Source: Salinibacterium sp. UTAS2018 (GTDB lineage: Bacteria; Actinomycetota; Actinomycetes; Actinomycetales; Microbacteriaceae). Taken from it: a DNA stretch of 64,000 nucleotides. The notes under the pieces were generated by a model that was given only the letters and a program-made list of their open reading frames with translations, had not been told where the DNA came from and did no database searches. The stretch spans positions 2,108,001 to 2,172,000 of the forward strand of contig NZ_CP035375.1 of assembly GCF_004118935.1 (NCBI RefSeq), written 5' to 3'. Shown piece after piece: positions 16,886 through 26,800 of the stretch. The position numbers and the translations under genes are program-made. Position 1 is the first letter of the stretch. Each line of letters starts with the position of its first letter.

Positions 16886-19800
16886 GTGAGCATGTCAAAT
16901 CTTGCCGACAACATTGATGCTTCACACCAGCAGATTGCCGACCAAACGGTAGCCACCGTTCGTCGTTGGCTGGCTGAAAGTGAAGAGTTTCCGACCGATG
17001 CGAGCGCCACGCGCCTCGCCGGTGTACTGAAAGATCCGAACGGACTCGAGTTCACTCTTGGCTTCATTGACACCGTGGTTCGCCCCGAAGATTTGCGTGT
17101 CGCCGGCCGCAACCTCGAGCGCCTCACCCACATCATCCCGGCGTTCCTGCCGTGGTACCTCCGCTTCGCCATTCTCGTCGGCGGTGGCTTCGCGCCCCTG
17201 CTGCCGTGGATCATCGTTCCCATCGCTCGCCGCGTGCTTCGCGGCATGGTCGGGCACCTCATCATTGACGCCACCCCGGCCAAGCTCGACAAGGCCCTCG
17301 TGCACTTGCGTCGTGAAGGCGTCAACCTGAACCTCAACCTGCTCGGTGAAGCCGTTCTTGGCGACGACGAGGCAGACAACCGCCTCGCCGGAACCCGTGC
17401 GCTTCTGCACCGGGATGACGTTGACTACGTCTCCATCAAGGTGTCGTCGGTCGTCTCCCAACTTTCCATGTGGGCCTTCGACGAGACCGTCGACCGTGTT
17501 GTCGACCGGCTCACCCCGCTCTACTTGGTCGCATTGCGCTCGCCGCAGAAGAAGTTCATCAACCTCGACATGGAAGAGTTCAAAGACCTCGACCTCACCA
17601 TCGCGGTCTTCGAGAAGCTTCTCGACCAGCCAGAACTGCTCGAACTTGAAGCGGGCATCGTGCTTCAGGCGTACCTGCCGGATGCCCTCACCGCGCTGCA
17701 GGAACTGACCCGCTGGTCAACGGCTCGTCGCGCTCGCGGCGGCGCCAACATCAAGGTTCGCGTTGTTAAGGGCGCCAACCTCGCGATGGAACACGTCGAC
17801 GCGGTAACTCACCACTGGCCGATGGCTACGTGGGGAACCAAGCAAGACAGCGACACTCACTACAAGCGCGTTCTCGACTGGGCATTCACCCCCGAGCACA
17901 TCGATGCTGTTCGCATTGGTGTTGCCGGCCACAACCTCTTCGACATCGCATTCGCGTGGCACCTCGCTCAAGAGCGTGGCGTCACTGAGGGCATCGAATT
18001 CGAAATGCTTCTCGGAATGGCTACCGGCCAGGCCGAAGCAGTTCGGAAGGATGTCGGCAGCCTGCTGCTGTACACGCCCGTCGTTCAGCCGAGCGAGTTC
18101 GACTCGGCCATCAGCTACCTCGTGCGCCGCCTCGAAGAGAACGCCAGCACCGAGAACTTCATGTCGGGCCTCTTCGAACTCTCCAGCAACGAGCACATTT
18201 TCGTGCGCGAGCAGGACCGCTTCTTGGCGTCGCTCGCGAACCTCGACGTACCGGCTCAGACCACCAACCGCGTTCAGGACCGCTCCACACCTGCCGCGAT
18301 CATCGGCGACCGTCCCTTCAACAACGTTCCCGATACCGACCCCGCCATTGGCGAAAACCGCACGTGGGGTCGCGCTATCTTGGCCCGCAGCGCAGAGTCG
18401 CAGCTCGGTATCGAGACCGTCACCGCTGGTGCTGTCACCACCACGGAACAGATGAAGGGCATCCTCGCATCCACCACGGCTGCCGGACGCCGCTGGGGTG
18501 CGATGCCCGCCGCCGAGCGCGCCGCAATCCTGCACCGTGCCGGTGACGCCCTCGAGAACTCACGTGCCCTCCTCATCGAGGTCATGGCCAACGAAGCAGG
18601 AAAGACCATTGCTGAGGGCGACGTTGAAGTAAGCGAAGCGATTGACTTCGCGCACTACTACGCCGAGCGCTCCCTCGACCTTGAAAAGATTGAAGACGCC
18701 ACCTTCGTGCCGTCAGGGCTGATCGTTGTTACCCCGCCGTGGAACTTCCCGGTCGCTATCCCCGCCGGTAGCGTGCTGTCGGCACTCGCCTCCGGCAGCG
18801 GCGTCATCATCAAGCCCGCGAAGCTGTCGCAGCGCAGCGCAGCGGTGATGATTGAAGCGCTCTGGGAAGCCGGAGTGCCCCGCGACGTTCTCACGTTCGT
18901 TGATCTGAAGGATCGTGAACTCGGTCGCGTCATGATTGCCGACCCCGCCGTTGACCGCGTGATCTTGACCGGTGCCTGGGAGACCGCAGCAATGTTCCGT
19001 TCGTGGCGCAATGACCTGCCGATTCTGGCAGAGACCAGCGGTAAGAACGCGATCATCGTGACGCCGAGCGCAGACCTCGACCTCGCCGTGGCTGACGTCA
19101 CCAAGAGCGCGTTTGGGCACGCGGGCCAGAAGTGCTCGGCTGCGTCTCTCGTGATCCTCGTCGGATCGGTCGGAACGAGCGAGCGCTTCGAGCGCCAGCT
19201 TGTTGACTCGGTACGCACGCTGCGCGTTGGCCTGCCCCAGGATCCGCTCACCACGATGGGCCCGATCGTTGAGCCCGCTCAGGGCAAGCTGCTCGGTGCC
19301 CTCACCACTCTCGCTCCCGGCGAGAGCTGGCTCGTGAAGCCCCGTCAGCTTGATGACGAAGGCAAGCAGTGGACCCCCGGCGTTCGCACGGGTGTTGTTC
19401 CCGGCAGCGAGTTCCACATGACCGAATACTTCGGTCCGGTGCTCGGCGTCATGCGCGCCAAGAACCTCACCGAAGCGATCGAGATGCAGAACGCCGTGGA
19501 TTACGGTCTGACGGCGGGCATCCACTCGCTCGACCCCACCGAGGTAGCGCGTTGGCTTGACGAAGTTCAGGCCGGTAACGCCTACGTCAACCGTGGAATC
19601 ACGGGTGCCATTGTTCGCCGCCAGCCCTTCGGTGGGTGGAAGCGTTCCGCTGTTGGCTGCCACGCCAAGGCCGGCGGACCCAACTACTTGATGACACTCG
19701 GACAGTGGAAGGCCGTCGAGCAGCCCGCTGCTCGTGACATTCAGGTCCGCGGTCTCAGTGACCAGGTTTCTGCGGTCGTCAAGAAGGCGCAGTCGGGCAT

Positions 19801-20362
19801 GGAATTCGACGAGTTCGACCGTGTTCGTCGCGCGGCCGAAAGCGACCAGCGCGCGTGGGAGACAGAGTTTGGCGTTAGCCGTGACGTCTCCGACCTCGGC
19901 GTTGAACGCAACGTCTTTCGCTACCGTCCGGTGCCCGTCACCGTTCGCCTGTCCGAGGGCGAGCCGATGGGCCACCTTGTGCGAATGATTGCCGGCGCCG
20001 CACGTATTGGTGCGACCGTTCACATCAGCTCTGCTATCCCGCTGCCGTCGCTGCTTACCGAATCGTTCGAGTCGGCAAACACGGGAGTCTCGGTTGGTGA
20101 AGTTGTTGTGGAGTCGGATGCTCGGTGGAACGAGCGTGCGGCCAAGGGTGAGTTGAAGACCAGCCGGGTGCGCCTCATCGGCGGTTCCGCTGTCGATCTC
20201 GCTGAAGCCGTTGACGGCAACCCCGACGTGGCTGTGTGGTCGGGAGAGCTCACGACCTCCGGTCGTGTTGAACTGCTGATCTTCGTGCAGGAGCAGTCAC
20301 TTTCGATCACGGCTCACCGCTTCGGAAACCCCGACCCGGCGATGGCCGCCCTCGAGGTCTAA
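16886..20362 (+). CDS. putA: Bifunctional proline dehydrogenase / L-glutamate-5-semialdehyde dehydrogenase
   Basis: PutA oxidises proline to glutamate in two steps: an FAD proline dehydrogenase followed by an NAD-dependent aldehyde dehydrogenase. The proline dehydrogenase barrel spans about residues 60-430 and includes an RVVKGAN block. The ALDH domain spans about 520-1000 with Glu716 (ILAETSGKN) and catalytic Cys750 (GHAGQKCSA). At 1158 residues it lacks the N-terminal ribbon-helix-helix of autoregulating PutA types, so control must come from another protein; the divergent LysR is a candidate. GTG 16886 has a GGAGG element nine bases upstream; ATG 16892 is an alternative. Confidence 0.92.
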   Translation: MSMSNLADNIDASHQQIADQTVATVRRWLAESEEFPTDASATRLAGVLKDPNGLEFTLGFIDTVVRPEDLRVAGRNLERLTHIIPAFLPWYLRFAILVGGGFAPLLPWIIVPIARRVLRGMVGHLIIDATPAKLDKALVHLRREGVNLNLNLLGEAVLGDDEADNRLAGTRALLHRDDVDYVSIKVSSVVSQLSMWAFDETVDRVVDRLTPLYLVALRSPQKKFINLDMEEFKDLDLTIAVFEKLLDQPELLELEAGIVLQAYLPDALTALQELTRWSTARRARGGANIKVRVVKGANLAMEHVDAVTHHWPMATWGTKQDSDTHYKRVLDWAFTPEHIDAVRIGVAGHNLFDIAFAWHLAQERGVTEGIEFEMLLGMATGQAEAVRKDVGSLLLYTPVVQPSEFDSAISYLVRRLEENASTENFMSGLFELSSNEHIFVREQDRFLASLANLDVPAQTTNRVQDRSTPAAIIGDRPFNNVPDTDPAIGENRTWGRAILARSAESQLGIETVTAGAVTTTEQMKGILASTTAAGRRWGAMPAAERAAILHRAGDALENSRALLIEVMANEAGKTIAEGDVEVSEAIDFAHYYAERSLDLEKIEDATFVPSGLIVVTPPWNFPVAIPAGSVLSALASGSGVIIKPAKLSQRSAAVMIEALWEAGVPRDVLTFVDLKDRELGRVMIADPAVDRVILTGAWETAAMFRSWRNDLPILAETSGKNAIIVTPSADLDLAVADVTKSAFGHAGQKCSAASLVILVGSVGTSERFERQLVDSVRTLRVGLPQDPLTTMGPIVEPAQGKLLGALTTLAPGESWLVKPRQLDDEGKQWTPGVRTGVVPGSEFHMTEYFGPVLGVMRAKNLTEAIEMQNAVDYGLTAGIHSLDPTEVARWLDEVQAGNAYVNRGITGAIVRRQPFGGWKRSAVGCHAKAGGPNYLMTLGQWKAVEQPAARDIQVRGLSDQVSAVVKKAQSGMEFDEFDRVRRAAESDQRAWETEFGVSRDVSDLGVERNVFRYRPVPVTVRLSEGEPMGHLVRMIAGAARIGATVHISSAIPLPSLLTESFESANTGVSVGEVVVESDARWNERAAKGELKTSRVRLIGGSAVDLAEAVDGNPDVAVWSGELTTSGRVELLIFVQEQSLSITAHRFGNPDPAMAALEV

Positions 20363-20384
20363 GGACTCTCAATAGCCAGCTCAC

Positions 20385-20428
20385 GATAGTGCGCGGGGAT
20401 TCGCTTCAGCGAGTCCTCGCGCACTGTC
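20385..20428 (+). terminator. Hairpin terminator after putA
   Basis: Near-perfect 21-bp inverted repeat (20385-20405 with 20408-20428; three mismatched or G-T positions) with a very short apex, 22 bases after the putA stop. Confidence 0.6.
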
Positions 20429-20440
20429 ATATCCGTCGTT

Positions 20441-20446
20441 TAGCCT
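20441..20446 (+). promoter_or_regulatory. -10 element of a leaderless promoter
   Basis: TAGCCT ends six bases before ATG 20453; no ribosome-binding site is present. Confidence 0.5.
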
Positions 20447-20452
20447 AAGAAC

Positions 20453-21265
20453 ATGATCCCTTCGATACCGCTCAATGATGGCCACAGCATTCCCCAGCTC
20501 GGTCTCGGAACGTGGCCGCTCAGCGATGCCGAAGTAGCCGTAGTCGTTCCCACCGCCATCGAGCTCGGGTATCGCCACATCGATACGGCCGTGCGCTACG
20601 GCAACGAAGCGGGCGTGGGCGAGGGCATCCGCCGCAGCGGTGTCGATCGCGACGAACTCTTCGTCACGACCAAACTCGATGGTGAATTTCAGGGCGACGA
20701 CCGTGCCATCGAGGGCCTGCGTGGCAGCCTCGAACGGCTCGACCTTGAGTATGTCGACCTGCTGCTCATCCACTGGCCACGGCCCGACCGCGGCGAGTTT
20801 CTTTCCACCTGGCGCACCTTCGAGAAGCTGCAGGCCGATGGCTTCGCGCGCTCTATTGGTGTCTCCAACTTTAAGCCCGCACACCTTGAGGTGCTGCTGG
20901 ATGCTGGTGCGACCGTTCCCGCCGTCAACCAGGTCGACCTGTCGCCGACCAACGCTCGCCTCACGGACCGGGCCTATCACGACTCCCGCGGAATCGTCAC
21001 GGAATCATGGAGCCCCATCAAGGGTGTGCTCGACCAGCCAGTTCTGCTCGAGATCGCCGAAAAGCACGAACGTTCAGCGGCTCAGGTTGCCCTGCGCTGG
21101 CACCTGCAGAACGGCCTTGTCGCGATCCCGAAGTCGGCCAACCCCGACAGGCTGGCCGACAACATTGCGGTCTTCGATTTCGAGCTCGACTCGCGCGACC
21201 TTGAAGCTATCGCCGCGCTCGATGTGCCGGGGTCAGGCGCAGACTCCGACGAGGTCGGTCACTAG
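20453..21265 (+). CDS. Aldo/keto reductase
   Basis: A 270-residue NADPH-dependent aldo-keto reductase of the 2,5-diketo-D-gluconate reductase-like subgroup. Catalytic landmarks are the Asp-Tyr pair in IDTAVRYGNEAGVG, the His of LLLIHWPRP, the family block GVSNFKPAHLEVLL, and the cofactor loop AIPKSANPDRLADN. Substrates are typically aldehydes or alpha-keto sugars, and none is indicated by context. It stands alone after the putA terminator. Confidence 0.85.
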   Translation: MIPSIPLNDGHSIPQLGLGTWPLSDAEVAVVVPTAIELGYRHIDTAVRYGNEAGVGEGIRRSGVDRDELFVTTKLDGEFQGDDRAIEGLRGSLERLDLEYVDLLLIHWPRPDRGEFLSTWRTFEKLQADGFARSIGVSNFKPAHLEVLLDAGATVPAVNQVDLSPTNARLTDRAYHDSRGIVTESWSPIKGVLDQPVLLEIAEKHERSAAQVALRWHLQNGLVAIPKSANPDRLADNIAVFDFELDSRDLEAIAALDVPGSGADSDEVGH

Positions 21266-21368
21266 GCGCCACGGCGCGACCGCGATCGCGCGGCGGTGTG
21301 CAGAGCAGCGGCGCAGTACCCCAGAGGGCACCGCGCCGCAGTATCACCTCGACCGCGGGTGGCTCGCG

Positions 21369-22400
21369 CTAGCTCGCGAGGGGCTCGTTTGTAACGACGA
21401 CCTTGCCGAGTGTGCGGCCGGTCTCGACGCTGGCGTGCGCGAGGCGCAGCTGCTCGGCGTTTAGCGGGCTGAAAGCCGAGGTCATGGTGCTGCGGATCGT
21501 GCCGGCGTCGATCATTTCGCCGACCGTGGTGAGGAGCTCGTGCTGCACCACCATGTCGGCTGTGGTGAAGACGGAACGCGTGAACATGAGCTCGGAGTGC
21601 CACGAGAGGCTCTTGCCGCCGAACAGGCCGAGGTCGACCAGACCGGGGTTGTCCGTGGCGACGATCTCACCGAAGGGGTTCAAGATCTCGACGAAGGCTT
21701 CAACCTGGCCTACGGTGTTGGTGCTGTAGATGTAGTCGATTCCTTCGGGGGCGACGCGCTTCACGTCTTCGGTGAGGTGTTCGCCGTGACGGACGACCTC
21801 ATCCGCTCCGAGCGAGCGAACCCACTCTTGGCTGGCGTCGCGGCCGGCGGAGGCAATGATGCGGATGCCGGGGGTGCGTGCCTTGAGAAGCTGGATGATC
21901 ATCGAGCCCACGCCGCCGGCACCGCCGACGACGAGCAAGGTTCCCGTGCTCTTGGCGGTGAGCTTGAGCTTGTCGAACAGGCCCTCCCACGCGGTGAGGG
22001 TCGTGAGGGGGAGTGCGGCGGCTTCGGCGAAGGTGGCCGACTTCGGCTTGGTACCGACGATGCGCTCGTCGACGGCCTGAAATTCAGCGTTGGAGCCTGA
22101 ACGGCCCATCGCTCCCGCGTAGTACACCTCGTCGCCGACGGCATACAGGGTGACATCGCTGCCCACTGCCGCGACGGTTCCAGCGGCGTCGAAGCCGAGG
22201 ACGGTCGGGACCCCACCCGGATCCATGTCGGAGCGAACCTTTACATCGGCGGGGTTTACAGAAACGGCGACGACCTTCACGAGGAGGTCGTGCGGCCCCA
22301 CGGCAGGAACCGGAAGAGTCACGCCTTCCAGGCTCGTGGGGTCGTCAATGGGCAAAGCATGCGAGTACGCTACGGCGTTCATGGTGTCGGTCATGGCCAT
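21369..22400 (-). CDS. Quinone reductase-like medium-chain dehydrogenase/reductase
   Basis: 343 residues, MDR superfamily, of the group annotated as zinc-binding alcohol dehydrogenase or NADPH:quinone reductase. The N-terminal GroES-like half includes SVNPADVKVR, and the Rossmann motif is VVGGAGGVGSM. The catalytic zinc-binding Cys and structural-zinc Cys cluster of true alcohol dehydrogenases are absent, favouring zinc-independent quinone or enone reduction. ATG 22400 has a GGAG element five bases upstream. Convergent with the aldo-keto reductase. Confidence 0.8.
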   Translation of the reverse strand: MAMTDTMNAVAYSHALPIDDPTSLEGVTLPVPAVGPHDLLVKVVAVSVNPADVKVRSDMDPGGVPTVLGFDAAGTVAAVGSDVTLYAVGDEVYYAGAMGRSGSNAEFQAVDERIVGTKPKSATFAEAAALPLTTLTAWEGLFDKLKLTAKSTGTLLVVGGAGGVGSMIIQLLKARTPGIRIIASAGRDASQEWVRSLGADEVVRHGEHLTEDVKRVAPEGIDYIYSTNTVGQVEAFVEILNPFGEIVATDNPGLVDLGLFGGKSLSWHSELMFTRSVFTTADMVVQHELLTTVGEMIDAGTIRSTMTSAFSPLNAEQLRLAHASVETGRTLGKVVVTNEPLAS

Positions 22401-22442
22401 AATGCTCCTGCATGACCCCTAGTTACCCGCAAGGGAGTGAGG

Positions 22443-23150
22443 TTACCCGACGGTAAGCGGCACCTCGCCGCGCACCGACTCGAGCGCGCCATCCACCATG
22501 TTTACGACCGCGTGCATGCGGGGGAGATGAACGAGATCGTGGGTCACGAGCAGCGTTGACGTGTTGCGTTCGTCGGTGAGGCGCAGGATGAGTTCGATGA
22601 TGCTCGCGCCGCGCTCCTGGTCGAGGGCACTGGTCGGTTCATCCACGAGCAGCACCTTCGGGTCGTTCATGAGCGCCCGCGCGATGTTGACGCGCTGGCG
22701 CTGACCGCCCGAAAGCTGATGCGGACGCTTGTGAGCCTGATCGGCCAGGCCGACGGCAGCCAGCAGTTCGCGAGCGTGGGCGGTAACCGCGGCTCGCTTG
22801 CCACGGCTGTGCGGGGCGCCGAGTTCGTTCATGACGGCGAGCTGTTCCAGCGCCGTCAGCGAGGGCAGCAAATTCGACTGCTGAAAGACGATGCCGATGC
22901 TGTCGCGGCGCAGCACTGTGGCTTCGGCGGCGGACAGTTGGGCAGCATCCACGTCATCGATCATGACCTGACCGGAGTCGGGGCGGATGAGCGTGGCGGC
23001 GACAGCCAGCAAGCTCGACTTGCCCGAACCGCTCGGGCCCGTGATGCCCGTGACAGTGCCAGGACGCGCACTGAGCGTGACGTGGTCGACGGCCGTGACG
23101 CGGCCTTCGCCGTCGGGGAAGGTGAGAGTGACGTTGTTGAGGTGGATCAT
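22443..23150 (-). CDS. ABC transporter ATP-binding protein (MacB/LolD type)
   Basis: 235-residue ATPase with Walker [11 protein letters not shown]-loop, signature LSGGQRQRVNIARAL, and Walker [13 protein letters not shown]. Together with the FtsX-like permease it forms an exporter or mechanotransmission system (antimicrobial resistance, lipid or peptide export). The start at 23150 overlaps the permease stop by four bases. Confidence 0.87.
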   Translation of the reverse strand: MIHLNNVTLTFPDGEGRVTAVDHVTLSARPGTVTGITGPSGSGKSSLLAVAATLIRPDSGQVMIDDVDAAQLSAAEATVLRRDSIGIVFQQSNLLPSLTALEQLAVMNELGAPHSRGKRAAVTAHARELLAAVGLADQAHKRPHQLSGGQRQRVNIARALMNDPKVLLVDEPTSALDQERGASIIELILRLTDERNTSTLLVTHDLVHLPRMHAVVNMVDGALESVRGEVPLTVG

Positions 23151-24220
23151 CGGGTGCTCCCCAGGGCGGTGAGTGGATCGGCGGTAGTAACGGAACGCAG
23201 GGCGAAAGCGGCACCGGCGAGGCCGAGCGCGATCATGATGACGCCCGGCAGCAGGGTAGTGAAGGGACTCAGGATGAACGGCAGCGCGCTGCCCATCAGC
23301 ACCCCGAGGAGAGCCGTGATGCCGATGCCGATTCCGACACCGATCAGCAGCACGATGAGCGCCTGGCCGAGGGCGTCGCGGATCAGCGATGACGTGGATG
23401 CTCCGAGCGCTTTCAGCATGGCGATGTCGGCCTTGCGCTGCATCGTCCACACGGTGAAGAACGCGCCGATCACGAGGGCCGAGATGCCGAACAGCATCGC
23501 GACCATCAGTAGCAGCGAACCGATCTCTGAACGGAACGAACTCACGGCGGTCAGCGACAGCAGAACAGAGTTGCTGAGGGTGTCAGCGTCAGCATTGATG
23601 GCGGACCAGTCGGCGTCGCCATTGACCGCAATGGCGGTCGCGTAGGCATCCGGGTTTCCGGTCGTGGCGGAGTAACCCTGCCAGTCTTCGAGCGTCATCT
23701 GAACGACGGGCGTGTGGTTGTACCACCAGTTGCCGCTGACCTTCTCGACCGTGTATTCGGTGCCGGCAACCGTGATGGTGTCGCCGGTGGAAACGTCGAG
23801 GGCGGTGGCGGCATCTTCCGAGAGGCCGACCTTGCCGTCGCCGCTCGGGGCGGTCTCGTCGAAGCCGGCAACGACTCCGAAGATGGCGATGGAGGTGCTC
23901 GACTCGGGGGACTCCGCCTTGGTCTGGGAGACGCCGATGGGGTTAGCGGAGTCGACGCCGGCGGCATCCGCCCAGGTCGTTGCCTGCTTCTCGGTGACGT
24001 TCGAGTCGGAGAAGCTCGCCTCATCCGCCCCCTTGCTGCTCGGGGTGGCAAAAACGAGCTGATCGGCGGGCAGCGACAGAACACCAGAAATGTTCTGGGC
24101 AGCGAGCCCACCGGTGAGGCCGCTCAGAAATCCGACGAGCAAAGTGATGAGCGCTACGACGGTGCCAATGAGCACAAATCGTCCGCGAGCAAAGCGCAGA
24201 TCGCGCCACGCAACAAACAT
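23147..24220 (-). CDS. FtsX/MacB-like ABC transporter permease
   Basis: 357 residues: one N-terminal transmembrane helix (about residues 15-40), a large extracytoplasmic MacB periplasmic core-like domain (about 40-225), then three C-terminal helices of the FtsX domain. AAGGACT precedes ATG 24220. Downstream it is coupled to the ATPase. It faces a two-component system on the opposite strand, an arrangement typical of cell-envelope stress-responsive exporters. Confidence 0.83.
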   Translation of the reverse strand: MFVAWRDLRFARGRFVLIGTVVALITLLVGFLSGLTGGLAAQNISGVLSLPADQLVFATPSSKGADEASFSDSNVTEKQATTWADAAGVDSANPIGVSQTKAESPESSTSIAIFGVVAGFDETAPSGDGKVGLSEDAATALDVSTGDTITVAGTEYTVEKVSGNWWYNHTPVVQMTLEDWQGYSATTGNPDAYATAIAVNGDADWSAINADADTLSNSVLLSLTAVSSFRSEIGSLLLMVAMLFGISALVIGAFFTVWTMQRKADIAMLKALGASTSSLIRDALGQALIVLLIGVGIGIGITALLGVLMGSALPFILSPFTTLLPGVIMIALGLAGAAFALRSVTTADPLTALGSTR

Positions 24221-24371
24221 GGGGAGTCCTTTCGGCGTCGACGACTGGCGACAGTAACCAGACTCCTCCGTTTGCGGTCGCGATACATCGGCCGAGATAA
24301 CGCACTTGCAGACGCTAAGGACGGAGCCCACAATCATCATTTCGGTGGATAGAAGGGGTCGTGCGCGGCAG

Positions 24372-24377
24372 TAGGGT
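24372..24377 (+). promoter_or_regulatory. -10 element of a leaderless promoter
   Basis: TAGGGT ends six bases before ATG 24384 of the histidine kinase, with no Shine-Dalgarno sequence. Confidence 0.45.
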
Positions 24378-24383
24378 CGAAGA

Positions 24384-25676
24384 ATGAGCCACACTGCGTT
24401 GACCCCTGTCTTTGTGGGGTTGCGCACCAGTTTGCACATTCTCTTTGTCGCGTTAACGGTGCTCGTTGTTGTGCGGGCTCTCGTGGACGGCAACCCCTAC
24501 ACGGTGGCGGTGGTCGCGCTCGCGGTAGTGCTGCTCGCCACCTATGGTTTTGGCGGGTATTTGGCCCGGCATGCGATGAGCTCCGGCGCGAGTGCGCAGT
24601 CAGCAACCGCGTATGTGTGGGCTGCCGTGTTGTCGGCCGAGTGGCTTGTGCTGGTGTGGTTGAGCCCGGATGCCGCCTACCTCGTGTTCCCCCTGTTCTT
24701 TCTTTATCTGCATCTGTTGCCGCGCGGCTGGCGCACGCTCGCAGTGCTGGGCTCGACGCTGCTGGCTATTGCCGCTCTCGGTCTCCACAGCGAGTGGACG
24801 GTCGGCGGAGTCGTCGGACCTCTGGTCGGCGCAGGCGTCGCAATCGTGATTGGACTCGGCTACAAGTCGCTCGCGGCCGAGGCGGCGGATCGCGAACTGT
24901 TGGTGAAGCAACTGCTCGAGACGCGTGACCAGCTCGCGCAGACCGAACGCGAATCCGGGGTGCTGGCGGAGCGATCGCGACTCGCGCGCGAGATTCACGA
25001 CACCGTCGCGCAGGGGCTGTCGAGCATCCAGATGCTGCTGCATGCTGCCGAGCGCGCTGACCCGGATGCCGCTGGCCTCGAGCATGTGCGTCTGGCCCGC
25101 GAGACTGCCGCCGCCAACCTTGCCGACACCCGTAACTTCATTCGCGAGCTTGCCCCGGCTGCCCTCGTGGAACAGGGGATCGGTGCTGCGCTGCGCCGGC
25201 TCGCCGACACCCAGTGGCAAAGCCCCGACCGCGAAGTGCGGGTGCGAGTGGCGGATGCTCTCGACCTGCCGATGCCCGTGCAAACGGCGCTGTTGCGCAT
25301 TGCGCAGGGAGCCATGGCGAATGTCGTGCAGCACTCCGAAGCAACGCAGGCGACCATCTCGATCGAACGCGATCATTCGCACGTGCGGCTGACGATCGCC
25401 GACAACGGTCGTGGGTTCGACCCGGCGGAGGTTCAGGATGCTTCGGCGCGAGGGGTCTCGGATTCGTTCGGCCTCACGGCGACGCGTGAGCGGGTCGAGC
25501 AGCTCGATGGCACGCTGACGGTAACGTCGAAGCCAGACGAAGGTACTACGGTCACGGTCGATTTGACCGTGGTGCCCAGTGTGGTGGCGAACGGCGTCGG
25601 TGCTTCTGCCGCCATCGCTGATGGTGGGGCCGACGCTGCTGCTTCCAATACGACCGAGCAGGAGGAGAGCGCATGA
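24384..25676 (+). CDS. Sensor histidine kinase (HisKA_3 / LiaS-NarX type)
   Basis: 430 residues. Four to five hydrophobic helices (residues 12-165) with very short loops make an intramembrane-sensing input. The phosphoacceptor is His205 in AREIHDTVAQG, and the ATPase domain shows NVVQHSEA (N box) and IADNGRGFDP (G1). A low-complexity Ala-rich tail follows residue 400. It overlaps its response regulator by four bases and is divergent from the MacB-like ABC genes, which are the likely target. Confidence 0.87.
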   Translation: MSHTALTPVFVGLRTSLHILFVALTVLVVVRALVDGNPYTVAVVALAVVLLATYGFGGYLARHAMSSGASAQSATAYVWAAVLSAEWLVLVWLSPDAAYLVFPLFFLYLHLLPRGWRTLAVLGSTLLAIAALGLHSEWTVGGVVGPLVGAGVAIVIGLGYKSLAAEAADRELLVKQLLETRDQLAQTERESGVLAERSRLAREIHDTVAQGLSSIQMLLHAAERADPDAAGLEHVRLARETAAANLADTRNFIRELAPAALVEQGIGAALRRLADTQWQSPDREVRVRVADALDLPMPVQTALLRIAQGAMANVVQHSEATQATISIERDHSHVRLTIADNGRGFDPAEVQDASARGVSDSFGLTATRERVEQLDGTLTVTSKPDEGTTVTVDLTVVPSVVANGVGASAAIADGGADAAASNTTEQEESA

Positions 25677-26293
25677 TTCGGGTAGCGATTGCTGACGATC
25701 ATCCCGTGGTGCGCGCGGGATTGCGGGCTCTGCTGGAGCACGAAGACGACCTCACGGTGGTCGGCGAGGCGGCGACACCCGATGAGGCGTTCGCGCTCGT
25801 GCAGTCGGTGAACCCGAGTGTGGTGCTGATGGATCTGCAATTTGGCGAGCAGGAGACCGGTGCCGATGTCACGCGCCGCATCCGCGCTCTGGATGCGGCG
25901 CCCTACGTGTTGGTGCTGACCAACTACGACACCGATGGTGACATTCTCGGCGCGGTCGAAGCCGGCGCGAGTGGCTACTTACTCAAGGATGCTCCGCCCC
26001 ATGAGTTGATCGCTGCTGTGCGTGCTGCGGCCGCTGGCGAGAGTGCGTTGGCGCCAGTGATTGCCGGGCGATTGCTGGATCGGATGCGGGCTCCGCAAGT
26101 GAGCCTGAGCAAGCGCGAGATCGAGGTGCTGGAGTGGGTTGCTGCCGGGATGTCGAACGCGGCGATCGCGGGCGAAATGTTTGTTTCGCAGACGACCGTG
26201 AAGTCGCACCTTGTGCACATCTTCTCGAAACTGAACGTGTCATCGCGCACCGCTGCGGTCTCGAAGGCGCGCGAGCTTGGGGTGCTGCGCTAG
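25673..26293 (+). CDS. LuxR/NarL-family response regulator
   Basis: 206 residues: receiver domain with acidic pocket ADDH and phosphoacceptor Asp54 (VVLMDLQF), Thr/Lys switch residues (LTNYD, LLKDA), and a C-terminal LuxR HTH (LSKREIEVLEWVAAGMSNAAIA). ATGA overlap with the kinase gene ensures paired synthesis. Likely controls the ABC operon at 22443-24220. Confidence 0.9.
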   Translation: MIRVAIADDHPVVRAGLRALLEHEDDLTVVGEAATPDEAFALVQSVNPSVVLMDLQFGEQETGADVTRRIRALDAAPYVLVLTNYDTDGDILGAVEAGASGYLLKDAPPHELIAAVRAAAAGESALAPVIAGRLLDRMRAPQVSLSKREIEVLEWVAAGMSNAAIAGEMFVSQTTVKSHLVHIFSKLNVSSRTAAVSKARELGVLR

Positions 26294-26363
26294 TTCGCAG
26301 TCGCTCGAGCGCACCCTCTAGTCGCAGTAGCTAGTTCGCTGTGCTGCGGATGTTGCGGCGCTG

Positions 26364-26759
26364 CTACTTCTTGAGCGCGATAGTGATGAAGCGCAGGGCT
26401 TCGTCACCGCTGATGCCGAGTTCTGCCGCGCGAGTGGCGTACGCCTTGGCATCGAGTTGCAGCAGGGCGGCGGCGTCGCCGGGCTGAGCTTTAACGACGG
26501 TGCCGTTGCGGCCGCGCGAGAGCAGAAAGCCATCGGCCTCAAGTTCGCGGTAGGCGCGGGCGACCGTGTTGGGCGCGATGCCGAGGTCGCTAGCAAGCTG
26601 ACGAACGGTCGCGAGCTTCGTGCCAGCGAGCAAATCGCCACTCGCAATTTGGGCGATAGCTTGAGCTTTGATCTGCTCGAAGGGCGGGATCGACGCCGAG
26701 GTATCGATCTCGAAAGTAACGGGACTTTCGGTCGGAGTGCGACGCCAGGAATCAGCCAT
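26364..26759 (-). CDS. GntR-family regulator, short YtrA-like
   Basis: 131 residues: a winged-HTH (residues 25-95; VRQLASDLGIAPNTVARAYRELEADGFL shown in part) and a short C-terminal helical tail with no large effector domain, as in the YtrA subfamily. YtrA-type regulators usually control ABC transporters; none is adjacent. The longer reading frame upstream lacks coding character, so ATG 26759 is chosen. It follows pfkB on the same strand with 41 bases between, so the two may be cotranscribed. Confidence 0.82.
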   Translation of the reverse strand: MADSWRRTPTESPVTFEIDTSASIPPFEQIKAQAIAQIASGDLLAGTKLATVRQLASDLGIAPNTVARAYRELEADGFLLSRGRNGTVVKAQPGDAAALLQLDAKAYATRAAELGISGDEALRFITIALKK

Positions 26760-26800
26760 GGTTGATTCTCTCATACGGGGTTTGGCTGCATCCGGCCTGT

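Noticed and set aside
16879..16892. TATTCT seven bases before ATG of putA as a leaderless promoter
   Set aside because: A proper GGAGG ribosome-binding site lies nine bases before GTG 16886, so a leadered start is simpler.
18713..20023. 436-codon minus-strand frame inside putA
   Set aside because: Antisense to the ALDH domain of PutA; no recognisable protein features.
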